A stretch of DNA of 64,000 nucleotides from Gemmatimonas phototrophica (GTDB lineage Bacteria; Gemmatimonadota; Gemmatimonadetes; Gemmatimonadales; Gemmatimonadaceae), in the NCBI RefSeq assembly GCF_000695095.2, contig NZ_CP011454.1, forward strand, positions 3,844,001 to 3,908,000, read 5' to 3'. Under the pieces are notes generated by a model. That model did not search any database. It was given only the letters and a program-made list of their open reading frames with translations, and was not told where the DNA came from. The position numbers were made by a program, and so were the translations under genes. Of this stretch, positions 35,801 to 45,092 are shown one piece after another (within the stretch, counting starts at the first letter, position 1; the number at the start of each line of letters is the position of its first letter).

Positions 35801-36540
35801 ACCAGCGAACGGAACGCGCGCTCGTCCCACACGGCGGCAAAGGCCTCGATCGCCACCTGTGCCTGCTGACGCGCCTCGTCGAAGGCGGGGGTGGGATCTA
35901 CGCGAACATCCGGAAAGCGTGCCCAGAGCCGATAGTCCGACAGAAACGTGTCCGGCTGCCAACTCCGCTGTACCGCGTAGCCGGCCAACGCGCCGTCGGC
36001 GTAGAAGCGCGTGCGCCACCAATCCTGCAACGCGTTCAGGAGCAACGCCTCTTCATCCTCGAGCAGCGTGGCTCCGAAAGCGGTCCCGCTCTCCAGCGCG
36101 AACTCGTCAAGGATGCGCTTGCAGAACCCGTGGATCGTGAATACGGCCAGGGTATCCAGCTCGGCCAGCGCACGCGCGAGCCGCTGCTGCGCGTATTCCT
36201 CGCGACCATCGAAGAGGCGCAGCAACAGCTGCTGCGTATTGTACGGTGCGTTGGTTGGGCGACCATGCGACACGTCGTAGGCCCACCGCAGCAACCCCCG
36301 AATGCGCTCAACCAATTCGTCAGTGGCGGCAACGGTAAAGGTGACCACCAGAATGTTGCCGATGTCCTTCACCACCGGTTCGCCGTGCGCATCCTTTTCA
36401 AGCAGCAGCCGGATGACGCTCATCGCGATGTTGAAGGTCTTGCCGGTTCCGGCGCTGGCCTCCACAAGCGATACGCCGGGCGCAAAGGGGCTGGTATCTA
36501 CCGCAAACTGTGTTCTGTCAGGAACCGCGGTGCGTGTCAT
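32869..36540 (-). CDS. recB: Exodeoxyribonuclease V beta chain RecB
   Basis: 1223 residues. The N-terminus has the UvrD-type Walker A (VEASAGTGKTFNIA). Later motifs are IDEFQDTD, LIGDPKQAIYAFRGAD and TIHKSKGLQFDLVYCP. The C-terminal nuclease domain has WYVIDWKSNQLG, the RecB-family nuclease core. This is the 3'-5' helicase and sole nuclease of the complex. It is coupled by ATGA overlaps at both ends, downstream of recC and upstream of recD, so the three subunits are made together. Confidence 0.95.
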   Translation of the reverse strand: MTRTAVPDRTQFAVDTSPFAPGVSLVEASAGTGKTFNIAMSVIRLLLEKDAHGEPVVKDIGNILVVTFTVAATDELVERIRGLLRWAYDVSHGRPTNAPYNTQQLLLRLFDGREEYAQQRLARALAELDTLAVFTIHGFCKRILDEFALESGTAFGATLLEDEEALLLNALQDWWRTRFYADGALAGYAVQRSWQPDTFLSDYRLWARFPDVRVDPTPAFDEARQQAQVAIEAFAAVWDERAFRSLVADMEWTQKSPFHDPAQFDELMSRAAEAQAGRLGAAEVVGRALCVESLQDVVAKRSNAQKAKRDQIAEWPVAQAASRLGATLETMQQAVRVDCLGHVRAWLVEEKRRRNQMGFDDLLESLSTVLAAQGADGLLATAIRSQFHAALIDEFQDTDIHQFRIFDTAFAGRPLFLIGDPKQAIYAFRGADVHAYLAAVERASPQFTLGENYRSTPAMVEAVNAVFSQRLQPFVEDAIGFHGATAARNEGPPAILSGTQSLHWLFVGPEERRGKWTVTSQGTARQLIFAACVRHMAQQIRDGWEPRHMAVLVRTAAEGQAMAELLRAHDIPAVVSGMGNILQSAEMLELQLVLEAVASPRHEARVRAAMATHLWGSGAPEVQQMSQAGCEAEWDAVVASLTALRDTWVSHGFLQMTQELLAQRTVAERVLAFRDGDRRLTNLRHAVELLHHATVDESLNSEGILRWISQQRAERPREADISELRLETDADAVQILTIHKSKGLQFDLVYCPTLFRGRPTDTTQPLLVHEGGQVVFDHGSANRTAREQQAEVERLAEDCRLAYVALTRARFRTYVGWGAVGNTNSKVSGAWFSALAYLLSDQPGLDQQPTSDRPAAVAEWFRSDCTRYEAALQALVRRYPSHMALEMIDTLEPPVRLHAGTAPQAPHFAARLLPDTVPVRTRFDTFAVTSFTGLTAGAHAFTVAAPRDVDDVGVNTTQSVQALPRSDFRRFPAGRRAGTLLHTLFEHSRFDDTPALLRDRVAGELLREQIIADRIDDRVEAVAQMMHAVFTTPLPSWSFTLAQLSTDRARHEWEFLLPFADAESAFTRQAIALAFETHGGPDGVRYAAMLRQLGGARLHGFLTGFVDLVCEHDGKWYVIDWKSNQLGADPAAYGETSLQAVMDSSHYTLQYHLYLVALHRYLRTRLPHYDIDVHLGGAAYAFLRGFAPGASVSGHGWFTHRPPRALIEALSAVMDRRGRRESA

Positions 36541-39500
36541 GAGCCGGCCACCTCATCGAAGGTGGACCAGAACCCATCGGCCAGGGCACTGAATTGCTCG
36601 GCGCACTCTTCCACCGGGTTCCATCCGCGCCAGAGGAGCTGCACGTAGGGATCGGCAATATCGCCGCGTCCGAAATCATCGTCCTTGGCGAAGGCAACTG
36701 CGGCAGCCGGAATACCCGGTTCGCCTTTCCGCACCTTGTCGCGGTAGGCACCGGCCGCCTCGATGAAATAGGGGAGCGGCGTGGTCTGCACCGCGCGCAC
36801 ACCCTGCACCAGAAAGTCGAGCTGCTGCATGGCGTTCGTGAGCGGCGGCAGCAGCAACTCTTTATCCCGCGCCATCACGCGGGTGGTTACCGGCGAGGTC
36901 GCGGCACAGCGGACGACGTGGGCAATCCATGCCCGCGCTTTGTCTTTGACGTTCAACTTGGCCGCGCGCACGCGCCACTGTTCGTGGGGCAACTGATTCC
37001 CGAGGTGACCACGGAGCACCCAGTCGCTGCCGGCAACATCCACGACCAGCGGATCAAGAAATCGCGGGGTCCCCACGCGGTGCAGCAGGGGCGCCAGCTC
37101 ACTCCGCAACCGCTCGTACCACTCCGCCCCCAACGCGCCGGCCGGCAAGGCGCCACCGGCGACCGCCAGCGCCAGCTCGCGGGGGAGGTCGCGACGAGCG
37201 TGCAAGGCCCGGTCGAGCATCTCCTGTTGGAGCTGATAGCGAAGCAGCCCATCCATGGCCATGGGCTCGACATCTTCCACCAGCGTGTCATCGGCGGCGA
37301 CCGTCAATTGCAGGACACGCTTGCAGTACACCTTGGCCGGGTTGAGCCAGGTGTCCACGAGATCGTCGATGGTCAGTTCCAGCAGTGGCTCAGCACCACG
37401 CTGCCAGTCGCGCGCGAGTGTACGGGCCGGCGGCAGCGCAGGAAGAAATGGCGGGGCATCATGCCGGATGGCGCTGCCGGCGACACTTGCGGCAAGGTGG
37501 GCATCAAAGCTGAACAGGCGCGTATCCCCTCCCTCGGGCTGCGCAAAATAGTCCGGGCTGAATGGCTGCAGTCGATGCAGCACACGCAGATGTTGCGAAG
37601 GGAGCACGGGCCCCGGGCACATGAGATCGAGCTGATCGAGCAGCTCGGCCACTACAATGCTGGGCGCAAGCTCCGCGTTGTTCTTCTGCGATCGGCCCAC
37701 GTAGGACAGCAGCAGTCGGTCTCCGGCGCTCATGATGGTGTCGAGCACCAATTGGCGATCGTCGGCACGCGGATCGCGGTCACCCAGCCGAATGTCCGAG
37801 GCCATGATGTCAAAGGCGGCGCGACGCAACCGGCGTGGGTAGGCCCGATCATCAAGTCCGAGCATGGCGATGATGCGATGCGGGATGGCCCGCATGGGCT
37901 TCATGGCGCAAAGCGTGAGTCCTCCCGTGAGGAATCCGCTGGTGTGTTCATCACTGGCCAGTGCATCGAGCACCCAATCGCGCACCACCTCAAACGTCAC
38001 CGACTGATCGGCAGCAAAGAGTGCAGCGCGGCCATCGGGGCGGCCGGTGGCGAGTTCACCCAAACGTTCCAGCTGTTGCCCAACCAGATCGATGGCGGCG
38101 CGTTCGTTGGCGTCGTCAGATGCCACCAGCCACGCGAGACATTCACGTAGTGCCCGTGTCCAATCCACAAGCGGGCGATCCGCCTGCAGGGCATCCACCT
38201 GCCCAAAGAGCTGCTCGATCCACGCGACGAACGTGCCCAAGAGGTCGGTGTCGCCGACAAGATCCCCCGCAACGGGCAGGACACCATTCACCAACGCCTC
38301 CGTACGCCCCGCGGCATATCCGGCCAACAGGCGATCGAGTCCGTTGCGCCAGCTGTTTTCCTCAAAGGGCGGCACACCGTGTCGCGAGGCGCGTGCGCTG
38401 CCATCGTAGCCCCAGCGAATGGCGGCCTGTTCAATCCAGCCGGTAACCTGATCCACCTGCGCGGCCGTCATGCCAGCTGCCTCGCGAACGAGAGGCTGGG
38501 ACAGCAACTCCAGCACTTCACTGGCGGTCAGACGCGCATGAACAAGCGTGAGCAACGTACTCACGGCCCGTGCTGGTGCGGACTCACGGGCCATTGTGCG
38601 GTCGGCCACCCGGAACGGGATGCTGGGGCGCTCCTCGGCATTCCGGGAACGGGCGTGCCCGAAGATTGCTTCCATCAGCGGCGCGTACTGCTCAACATCC
38701 GGTGCCATCACGAGCACATCGTGCGGACGCAGGGTTGCGTCGTTCGCGAAGGCATCGAGCAGCTGATCGCGAAGCACCTCAAGCTCCCGCATGGGCGAAT
38801 GACAGACATGCACGGTCAACGATCGATCATCGGTGGCCATGGCCAACGGCGTGACCGTGGCGGTGCGCAGTCCGCTCTGCAACTGCTGCAGCAGGTGAGA
38901 AGCGCCGGTGTGTCGCGGTGTGGCGACGTGCTCCGTATGCGGTGACTCCCCCTGCGCGTCGGGGGACAGCAGGGTGGTCAGCAGATCGCGGGACGATTGC
39001 CCGAACCGCTCGAACAACGGATGGCCGGAAGCCCCCGCCTTCCAGCTGTTCGCATCCGGGAGCAGCACATAGAACGTCACGGGAACAAAGCGGGCGACCG
39101 CCCGCAGCAGACGCACGAACAGCGGCGGGAGCGTGGACACGCCGAACACGGAAACACGTTCCGGGAGTCCCTGCGGACGCTCGCCGATCTCCTCGAGACG
39201 TTCGATGGTGCTTAGAAACCAGCGGGCAAAGTGCGACGGCCGTTCGGCCCCGAGCAGTTCCCGCCACAGCGACGCCTGCCACGGCTCGTGCACGTTCTGC
39301 GTGAGATCGTTGCGCCCCTCCTCCCAACCCACGAGCACATCCGGGCGATACAACCGGTACTCGTCGAAGCGGGCTGCAATACGCCGCGCCAGTCCGTAGC
39401 GTTTCGCGTCCGTGGCCCCCTCGAGGAAGGCCCGCAAGGGCTCGTAGATGTCGTGCGCCAGGAGCGCGGGGTCTTGCAACAGCGCAAACAGGCGCCAAAC

Positions 39501-39800
39501 GAGGGCCTGTTCTTCATAGCGGACATCGATCGTGATGCCATCACCGGTGGCGAACTGCGTGTCGCGCTGGAGGCCAACGGCCAGACGCCGGCAGAAGGCG
39601 GCCGGAAAGGGCATGACCAGCGAAGCCGCACACCCTTGGCGCAATGCCAGCTGCTGCCGAACCCACCGCTCCATGCCGAGCGACTGCACCACGATCCATT
39701 CGTCGTCGAACGGGGGCAGGGGGACGGCCGCCAGCTCCTGTTCCATTCGTGCCAGCAGCGTGGCTGGCGAGTCACCCGTGATTATGGCCAATTGCGTCAT
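36537..39800 (-). CDS. recC: Exodeoxyribonuclease V gamma chain RecC
   Basis: 1087 residues from the ATG at 39800. The N-terminus EEWIVVQSLGMERWVRQQLA-like segment, SLVMPFPAAFCRRL, and a helicase-fold body without intact Walker motifs fit RecC, the subunit that recognises Chi. Its distal part contains the usual LTFNVKDKARAWIAH-like region. First of the three genes. Its open frame extends 81 residues upstream of 39800, but that extension is out of family and probably not coding. Confidence 0.92.
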   Translation of the reverse strand: MTQLAIITGDSPATLLARMEQELAAVPLPPFDDEWIVVQSLGMERWVRQQLALRQGCAASLVMPFPAAFCRRLAVGLQRDTQFATGDGITIDVRYEEQALVWRLFALLQDPALLAHDIYEPLRAFLEGATDAKRYGLARRIAARFDEYRLYRPDVLVGWEEGRNDLTQNVHEPWQASLWRELLGAERPSHFARWFLSTIERLEEIGERPQGLPERVSVFGVSTLPPLFVRLLRAVARFVPVTFYVLLPDANSWKAGASGHPLFERFGQSSRDLLTTLLSPDAQGESPHTEHVATPRHTGASHLLQQLQSGLRTATVTPLAMATDDRSLTVHVCHSPMRELEVLRDQLLDAFANDATLRPHDVLVMAPDVEQYAPLMEAIFGHARSRNAEERPSIPFRVADRTMARESAPARAVSTLLTLVHARLTASEVLELLSQPLVREAAGMTAAQVDQVTGWIEQAAIRWGYDGSARASRHGVPPFEENSWRNGLDRLLAGYAAGRTEALVNGVLPVAGDLVGDTDLLGTFVAWIEQLFGQVDALQADRPLVDWTRALRECLAWLVASDDANERAAIDLVGQQLERLGELATGRPDGRAALFAADQSVTFEVVRDWVLDALASDEHTSGFLTGGLTLCAMKPMRAIPHRIIAMLGLDDRAYPRRLRRAAFDIMASDIRLGDRDPRADDRQLVLDTIMSAGDRLLLSYVGRSQKNNAELAPSIVVAELLDQLDLMCPGPVLPSQHLRVLHRLQPFSPDYFAQPEGGDTRLFSFDAHLAASVAGSAIRHDAPPFLPALPPARTLARDWQRGAEPLLELTIDDLVDTWLNPAKVYCKRVLQLTVAADDTLVEDVEPMAMDGLLRYQLQQEMLDRALHARRDLPRELALAVAGGALPAGALGAEWYERLRSELAPLLHRVGTPRFLDPLVVDVAGSDWVLRGHLGNQLPHEQWRVRAAKLNVKDKARAWIAHVVRCAATSPVTTRVMARDKELLLPPLTNAMQQLDFLVQGVRAVQTTPLPYFIEAAGAYRDKVRKGEPGIPAAAVAFAKDDDFGRGDIADPYVQLLWRGWNPVEECAEQFSALADGFWSTFDEVAGS

Positions 39801-39894
39801 GCGTGTAATGTGCCGCCCGGGTGTGACAATGTGGTATGGCTCTGCGGGCGACGGTGGGCCGGCACGGCACGGCGGGCGCCAGCCACCGAAGCGG

Positions 39895-40440
39895 CTATGC
39901 CCCTTTGGTCCAGCGCCGCACCATCTCCCGTTGCTCCTCCGTCTGCGGTGACCCATTGGGCCCGAACCGGCGCAGCTTCTGTTCGGACATGGTGGAGAAG
40001 AGCTCACGCACTCGCTCCAGCGCCGCCTCGCCATCCATTCCATGACGCACCAGCCAGCAGCCGATGGTCATCCCGGTGCGCCCCACGCCACCCCAGCAGT
40101 GCACGTATACGCCGTGCCCTTCGGCCAACCGGGCATCAATGGCGTTCAGCACCTTGGTCATGTGCGCGTCGTCGCAGACATCCATGTCCAGGATGGAGAG
40201 ACTGTCGTGCACGGCGTGCACCCCCGCCTGCGCCGCCAGCTCCAACAGCCGTGGCGCGTACTGATCCAGCGGGTCATCATCGTGCGTCAGATCGAGAAAT
40301 GCCGTGACGCCGGCATCAAGAAAGGCCTGTAGCCGCACGTCGCGCATGGTGCGCGGGGTGCCCCACGCCATCCCGGGATATTCACCGGCCACCAGTCTGG
40401 TGCCGGGAATGACGTACGAGTTTTCGATGGGCCGCTGCAC
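39895..40440 (-). CDS. Dual-specificity / tyrosine protein phosphatase
   Basis: 181 residues. The active site HCWGGVGRTG is the HCX5R cysteine phosphatase loop. Upstream FLDLTHDDDPLDQY supplies the general-acid Asp region seen in the small cyanobacterial and gammaproteobacterial DUSP-like group. There is no signal peptide, so it is cytoplasmic. It could dephosphorylate proteins or phosphoinositide-like molecules. It lies just upstream of recC on the same strand, but with no sign of coupling. Confidence 0.88.
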   Translation of the reverse strand: MQRPIENSYVIPGTRLVAGEYPGMAWGTPRTMRDVRLQAFLDAGVTAFLDLTHDDDPLDQYAPRLLELAAQAGVHAVHDSLSILDMDVCDDAHMTKVLNAIDARLAEGHGVYVHCWGGVGRTGMTIGCWLVRHGMDGEAALERVRELFSTMSEQKLRRFGPNGSPQTEEQREMVRRWTKGA

Positions 40441-40445
40441 GATAC

Positions 40446-41762
40446 TCAGGGAAGCACGGTGTCAGCCGCGAGTACGGCGTTGAGCAGCACGTTCGCCCCG
40501 TTGGTGATATCCGCCGCGCGCGAGAACTCCTTGGGCGAGTGACTGATACCGCCCACACTCGGCACGAAGATCATGCCCATCGGGGCAATGTGCGCAACTT
40601 CCTGCGCATCGTGTCCGGCGCCACTTGGCATGCGCTGGTGCGATAGCCCCAGTGCTGTGGCACTCGCCTCAACGGCCTGCATGATGCGGTTGTCGCTCAG
40701 CGCCGGCGTGCTGTTCACCAACTGGGTGAAGGCAAAGCTGGTACTGGTGGCGGCACCAATGTCACGCCCGAGCTGTTCAAAGCGGGCGGTGAAACGATCA
40801 ATCTTGCTCTGGTCCAAGTCACGCAAATCCACCGTGAGCACCACCTGCCCGGGGATGACGTTGGTGGTGTTGGGGAGCACGTTCAGGCGCCCCACCGTGG
40901 CCACCTGACGACCGGCTTCACTGCGCACGGCATCATTCACCGCTACAGTAAAGCGGGCCGCCGCCAGCATGGCATCCTGTCGCTGATCCATGGGCGTCGC
41001 CCCCGCATGATTGGCGAAGCCGGTAATGGTGACTTCAAACCAGCGCAGCCCCACGATGCCTTCCACCACGCCAATCTGCCGGTTGGTTTTCTCCAGCTGA
41101 CCGCCCTGCTCGATGTGCAGCTCCAGGTAGCCCGCAAGGTCGCCTTTCTTGCGCACACTCTCGGCAATGCGTGACACATCTCCGCCAATGAGGCCGATGC
41201 CTTCACGGACCGTCTTGCCGCTGCGGGCCACCTTGTCGAGATCGGCCGGCGTGAGCAAGCCCACGGCAATCTTGCTGCCAATGGTGCCGCCCTCTTCATT
41301 TTGCCACACCACTACTTCGAGCGGGTGGCGCAAGCGGACCTTCTGTTCGGCGAGCGAGCGTGCCACCTCAATGGCGCCGAACGAGCCCACGGGGCCGTCG
41401 TAGTTGCCACCGTCGGTGACGGAGTCGATGTGCGACCCGATCAGGATGGGCTTGAGCGCCGGGTTGGTGCCCGGTACGCGCGCCAGAATGTTGCCGGCGG
41501 TATCGAGGCGCCACGTGAGCCCGCTTTGCGTAAAGAGCTCCTTGGTGAAGGCGCGACCGGCCAGATCGGCCTCGCTGTACGCCACGCGATTGATACCGGA
41601 GCCGGTACGCCCAATGCGATCGAACTGCGCCAGCCACCCATTCAGCCGGTCCCCATTGACCTCGCGTGCCTTGGCCTGATGGCCCGGCACCCAATCGAAA
41701 CGGCCAAGTGCCGGGAGGGCGGCCAGTGCGGCAGCCTGCTGCACGAAATGACGACGACGCAT
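40446..41762 (-). CDS. M20-family Zn hydrolase, carbamoyl-amino-acid / allantoate amidohydrolase-like, Tat-exported
   Basis: 438 residues. The N-terminus MRRRHFVQQAAALAALPALG is a twin-arginine signal, so the enzyme is probably exported folded. The catalytic domain has IGSHIDSVTDGGNYDGPVG and VVWQNEEGG with the metal-binding His, Asp and Glu residues. GYLELHIEQGG and a lid with GFANHAGATPMDQRQD follow. This matches N-carbamoyl-L-amino-acid hydrolases and allantoate amidohydrolases. The substrate is a carbamoyl amide; nothing nearby decides which. It is divergent from the PQQ dehydrogenase. Confidence 0.88.
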   Translation of the reverse strand: MRRRHFVQQAAALAALPALGRFDWVPGHQAKAREVNGDRLNGWLAQFDRIGRTGSGINRVAYSEADLAGRAFTKELFTQSGLTWRLDTAGNILARVPGTNPALKPILIGSHIDSVTDGGNYDGPVGSFGAIEVARSLAEQKVRLRHPLEVVVWQNEEGGTIGSKIAVGLLTPADLDKVARSGKTVREGIGLIGGDVSRIAESVRKKGDLAGYLELHIEQGGQLEKTNRQIGVVEGIVGLRWFEVTITGFANHAGATPMDQRQDAMLAAARFTVAVNDAVRSEAGRQVATVGRLNVLPNTTNVIPGQVVLTVDLRDLDQSKIDRFTARFEQLGRDIGAATSTSFAFTQLVNSTPALSDNRIMQAVEASATALGLSHQRMPSGAGHDAQEVAHIAPMGMIFVPSVGGISHSPKEFSRAADITNGANVLLNAVLAADTVLP

Positions 41763-41922
41763 GAGCGAGAAGGGACAGGAGGGACAGCGTACCGCATTCG
41801 CGGCGTGCACGGTGGGCGCCCGTGCGCTTCAGGCGGAACAGCAGACCAACAAAGATGCAGTCAGCGAGGTACCTTCCGCTATGTCCTTGCGCGTGCATCA
41901 CCCCATTGCCGGGCGGTCCCCC

Positions 41923-43977
41923 ATGCTTCGTCGTCTGCTCCTCGCGTCACTGGTTGCCACCCCTGCGGCAGCGCAAACGGTCAACTGGCCGGTGTATCAC
42001 GGCAACGATGACCACACGCATTACACCACGCTGTCCCAGATCTCACCGGCCAATGTGAAGCAGCTCAAGGTGGCGTGGACGTTCGATACCAAGGACGCCT
42101 TTGCGGGGTCAGAGATGCAGGCTAACCCGATCGTGATTGACGGGGTGCTGTACGCCACGACGCCCAAGATGCAGGTGATTGCGCTGAACGCCGCCACGGG
42201 GCAGCAGATCTGGCGCTTCGATCCCCTCAACGGCGCGCCGCCGGTGTCGCGCATCCGCCACCGGGGGGTAGTGGTGACGGGTGATCGGGTGCTCTTCAAC
42301 TACCGCAATCGTCTGTACGCGCTCGACCGGTCCACGGGGCGTCCCATCCGGACGTTTGGCGACAGCGGCTGGGTGGATTTGCGCGAGGGGCTGGGGCGTC
42401 CAGTCGAGGGACTCTCCGTGAGTGCGTCGTCTCCGGGCGTGGTGTTTGGCGATCTGCTCATCATGGGCAGCACGGTGCCGGAGCAGCTGCCCAGTGCTCC
42501 CGGTGATATTCGGGCCTTTGATATCAACACCGGCAAGCTGCGCTGGAGCTTTCACACCATTCCGCACCCGGGGGAGTTGGGCTATGAGACGTGGCCGGCC
42601 GAAGCGTGGAAGGTGGCCGGTGGGGCCAACGCGTGGAGTGGGGTGACGCTGGATGCTGCCCGCGGCATGGTGTTCGCCGCCACCGGATCGGCCAGCTACG
42701 ATTTTTATGGTGCCAATCGACTGGGCGATAATCTCTACGCCAACAGTGTGCTGGCACTCGATGCGCGCACCGGCCAGCGCCTCTGGCACTATCAGGTGCT
42801 GAAGCACGATTTGTGGGACCGGGATTTGCCGGCTGCGCCCATACTGGTGACCGTGCAACGTGACGGGCGCAACGTGGACGCGTTGGCGCAGATCACCAAG
42901 ACCGGCCATACGTTCCTCTTTGATCGCGTGACGGGGACCCCGCTGTTTCCCATTGAGGAGCAGCAGATGCCGCGGCAAACGCTGCCCGGTGATCAGACGG
43001 CGGCCACGCAGAGCTTTCCGGTGAGCCCGCCACCGTTTGCGCGGCAGCGCCTTACGCGGGCGGATCTCACGCGCCGTACGCCGGCGGCGTATCGCGCGGC
43101 GCTCAAGACCTTCAACGAATTCAACACGCCACATCCGTTCACGGCACCCACGGGCAAAGGGATCATCATTTACCCTGGCGTGGATGGCGGCGGCGAGTGG
43201 GGCGGCCCCGCTTTTGATCCGCAGACCGGACTGATGTACGTCAACTCGAACGAAATGGCGTGGCTGCTCAAGCTGGTGCCGCGCAGCGATGCCTCGCTCT
43301 ACAGCGCAAACTGTGCCGGCTGTCACGGGGATGCCCGGAAAGGCACGGCCATTGGTCCGTCGTTGCTGGACATCGCGTCACGCCGGTCCCGCGAACAGAT
43401 CGCGCAAATGGTGCGCGAGGGCACGGGTCGAATGCCGGGCTTTGGCGCCGCCATGGATGGCGGGGCAATCAACGATATCGTGAACTACCTCGTGACCGGG
43501 AAGGATGAGACCAAGGCCAAGGCCGCCGCTGCTCCCAACCCGTACGCCCTGCCCTATCGCACCGCCTACTTTGACATCTTCCTCGATCACGAGGGATACC
43601 CCGGGGTGAAAACCCCGTGGGGGACCCTCAACGCCATCGACCTCAACAAGGGGACGATTGCCTGGTCTATTCCGTTCGGGGAATACCCAAAACTGGCCGC
43701 CAAGGGCATCAAGAACACCGGAACCGACAGTTACGGCGGCGCGGTGGTGACGGAGAACGGGCTGCTTTTCATTGCCGCCACCACGTACGACAACAAGATC
43801 CGGGCCTACGACAAGAGCAATGGGCGCCAGCTGTGGGAGGCCACCTTGCCCTTTGCCGGCAATGCCACTCCCAGCACCTACATGGTGAACGGCAAGCAGT
43901 ATCTCGTCATTGCCTGTGGCGGCGGCAAGAACGGCACGCCCAGCGGCGGGGTGTATGTGGCGTTTGCGCTGCCCTGA
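41923..43977 (+). CDS. PQQ-dependent dehydrogenase with C-terminal haem c domain
   Basis: 684 residues from the ATG at 41923, which starts a signal peptide (MLRRLLLASLVATPAAAQ); an ATG 42 bases earlier is also in frame. An eight-bladed propeller begins VNWPVYHGNDDHTHYTTLSQISPANVKQL. An inserted class I haem c site CAGCH, followed by MPGF, lies near residues 460-500. The propeller then closes. The enzyme oxidises an alcohol or sugar in the periplasm and passes electrons through the haem. It resembles the membrane-bound glucose/quinate and soluble quinohaemoprotein group. Confidence 0.92.
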   Translation: MLRRLLLASLVATPAAAQTVNWPVYHGNDDHTHYTTLSQISPANVKQLKVAWTFDTKDAFAGSEMQANPIVIDGVLYATTPKMQVIALNAATGQQIWRFDPLNGAPPVSRIRHRGVVVTGDRVLFNYRNRLYALDRSTGRPIRTFGDSGWVDLREGLGRPVEGLSVSASSPGVVFGDLLIMGSTVPEQLPSAPGDIRAFDINTGKLRWSFHTIPHPGELGYETWPAEAWKVAGGANAWSGVTLDAARGMVFAATGSASYDFYGANRLGDNLYANSVLALDARTGQRLWHYQVLKHDLWDRDLPAAPILVTVQRDGRNVDALAQITKTGHTFLFDRVTGTPLFPIEEQQMPRQTLPGDQTAATQSFPVSPPPFARQRLTRADLTRRTPAAYRAALKTFNEFNTPHPFTAPTGKGIIIYPGVDGGGEWGGPAFDPQTGLMYVNSNEMAWLLKLVPRSDASLYSANCAGCHGDARKGTAIGPSLLDIASRRSREQIAQMVREGTGRMPGFGAAMDGGAINDIVNYLVTGKDETKAKAAAAPNPYALPYRTAYFDIFLDHEGYPGVKTPWGTLNAIDLNKGTIAWSIPFGEYPKLAAKGIKNTGTDSYGGAVVTENGLLFIAATTYDNKIRAYDKSNGRQLWEATLPFAGNATPSTYMVNGKQYLVIACGGGKNGTPSGGVYVAFALP

Positions 43978-44050
43978 GCCTGTGAGAAGGGGCTAGCTTA
44001 CCGTTGTACAGCATCTTGAATATTGCCGTATTCGCAGTGAGGCCGACTCC

Positions 44051-45079
44051 GTGACACCAGCTCAAAACTCTGCAGCCCGTGTGGCTGCTCAATCCTTTGC
44101 GACGGCATCGGCGACTGAATCCGACCTCGGGTTCGGCCGCGTGGCGGCGCAGGCCGTCCGTGGACGGTTTCTTTCCCCCGATGGCCACTCCACGGCCAGA
44201 AAACTTGGGTTGCGGGGGCAGCGCACGGAGCAGTTCTACCTGCGCGCCCTCAACATTCCCTGGCCCCGATTCCTGCTCCTGCTCGTGGGTGGCGTGTTGC
44301 TGCTGAACGGGCTCTTCGCCCTCGGCTACCGGGCGCTGGGGCCGGGGGCGCTGGCCGGCACCACGTCGCTGGGGCTCGACGACCCGTTCATGCGCGCCTT
44401 TGTGTATAGCGTGGGCATGTTCACCACCTCCGGCATTGACGGCATGCACGCCGTGGGTCCCACGGCCCATGGCCTCACGGTCGCACAATCACTGCTCGGA
44501 CCGCTGGTGGGGATGATCACGCTGGGGCTCATCGTGGCGCGCCTTACCCGCCCGCGCGCCGCCATTCGCTTCAGTGAATCCGCGGTGATTGCCCCGTACG
44601 AAGGGGGGCGCGCCCTCATGTTCCGCATTGTGAACGAACTGCCCAGTGAGCTCACGGACGTCACGGCCAGCGTGAGCATGACCTGGTTTGAAAACATCGA
44701 GGGCCAACGCGAGCGCAACTTTCACCAGCTCGCCTTGGAACGGAACAACGTCACCTTCTTTCCGCTGCACTGGACCATCGTGCACCCCATTGACGAGCAC
44801 AGCCCACTGCGCGGCGTCACCCCCGAGCGCCTGCGCCGCGGGGAAGCGGAAATTCTCATTCTCATCAGCGCCCACGAAGAAACGTTCTCCACGCAGGTCT
44901 CGGTGCGTCATTCGTACGCCTGGGATGAAGTCACGTGGGATGCGAAGTTCACGAACGTCTTCATCAATTCCATCGACGACACGCTGGCCATTGATGCGGA
45001 GCGGCTGAGCCGCTTCGATCGCCTCCCGGAAAACAGTACCCGCGTGCCGGCGCCGGACGAAGGCGCCGCCATTTCCTGA
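44051..45079 (+). CDS. KirBac-like inward-rectifier channel with altered selectivity filter
   Basis: 342 residues, GTG start. One helix at about 71-94, a pore region (111-135) and a second helix (148-165) are followed by the immunoglobulin-like Kir cytoplasmic domain. That domain has RPRAAIRFSESAVIAPYEGGRALMFRIVNE, clearly that of KirBac. The pore segment FVYSVGMFTTSGIDGMHAVGP lacks the TVGYG signature: Gly-Tyr-Gly is replaced by Gly-Ile-Asp. If expressed, ion selectivity is likely not classical K+. The long N-terminus (about 60 residues) has no recognised domain. Confidence 0.85.
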   Translation: MTPAQNSAARVAAQSFATASATESDLGFGRVAAQAVRGRFLSPDGHSTARKLGLRGQRTEQFYLRALNIPWPRFLLLLVGGVLLLNGLFALGYRALGPGALAGTTSLGLDDPFMRAFVYSVGMFTTSGIDGMHAVGPTAHGLTVAQSLLGPLVGMITLGLIVARLTRPRAAIRFSESAVIAPYEGGRALMFRIVNELPSELTDVTASVSMTWFENIEGQRERNFHQLALERNNVTFFPLHWTIVHPIDEHSPLRGVTPERLRRGEAEILILISAHEETFSTQVSVRHSYAWDEVTWDAKFTNVFINSIDDTLAIDAERLSRFDRLPENSTRVPAPDEGAAIS

Positions 45080-45092
45080 CGCCAGCGTCCGC

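Noticed and set aside
31028-40043. Restriction or defence island around recBCD
   Set aside because: Only the three RecBCD subunits and a phosphatase are present; no methyltransferase, nuclease or Abi-type gene is nearby.
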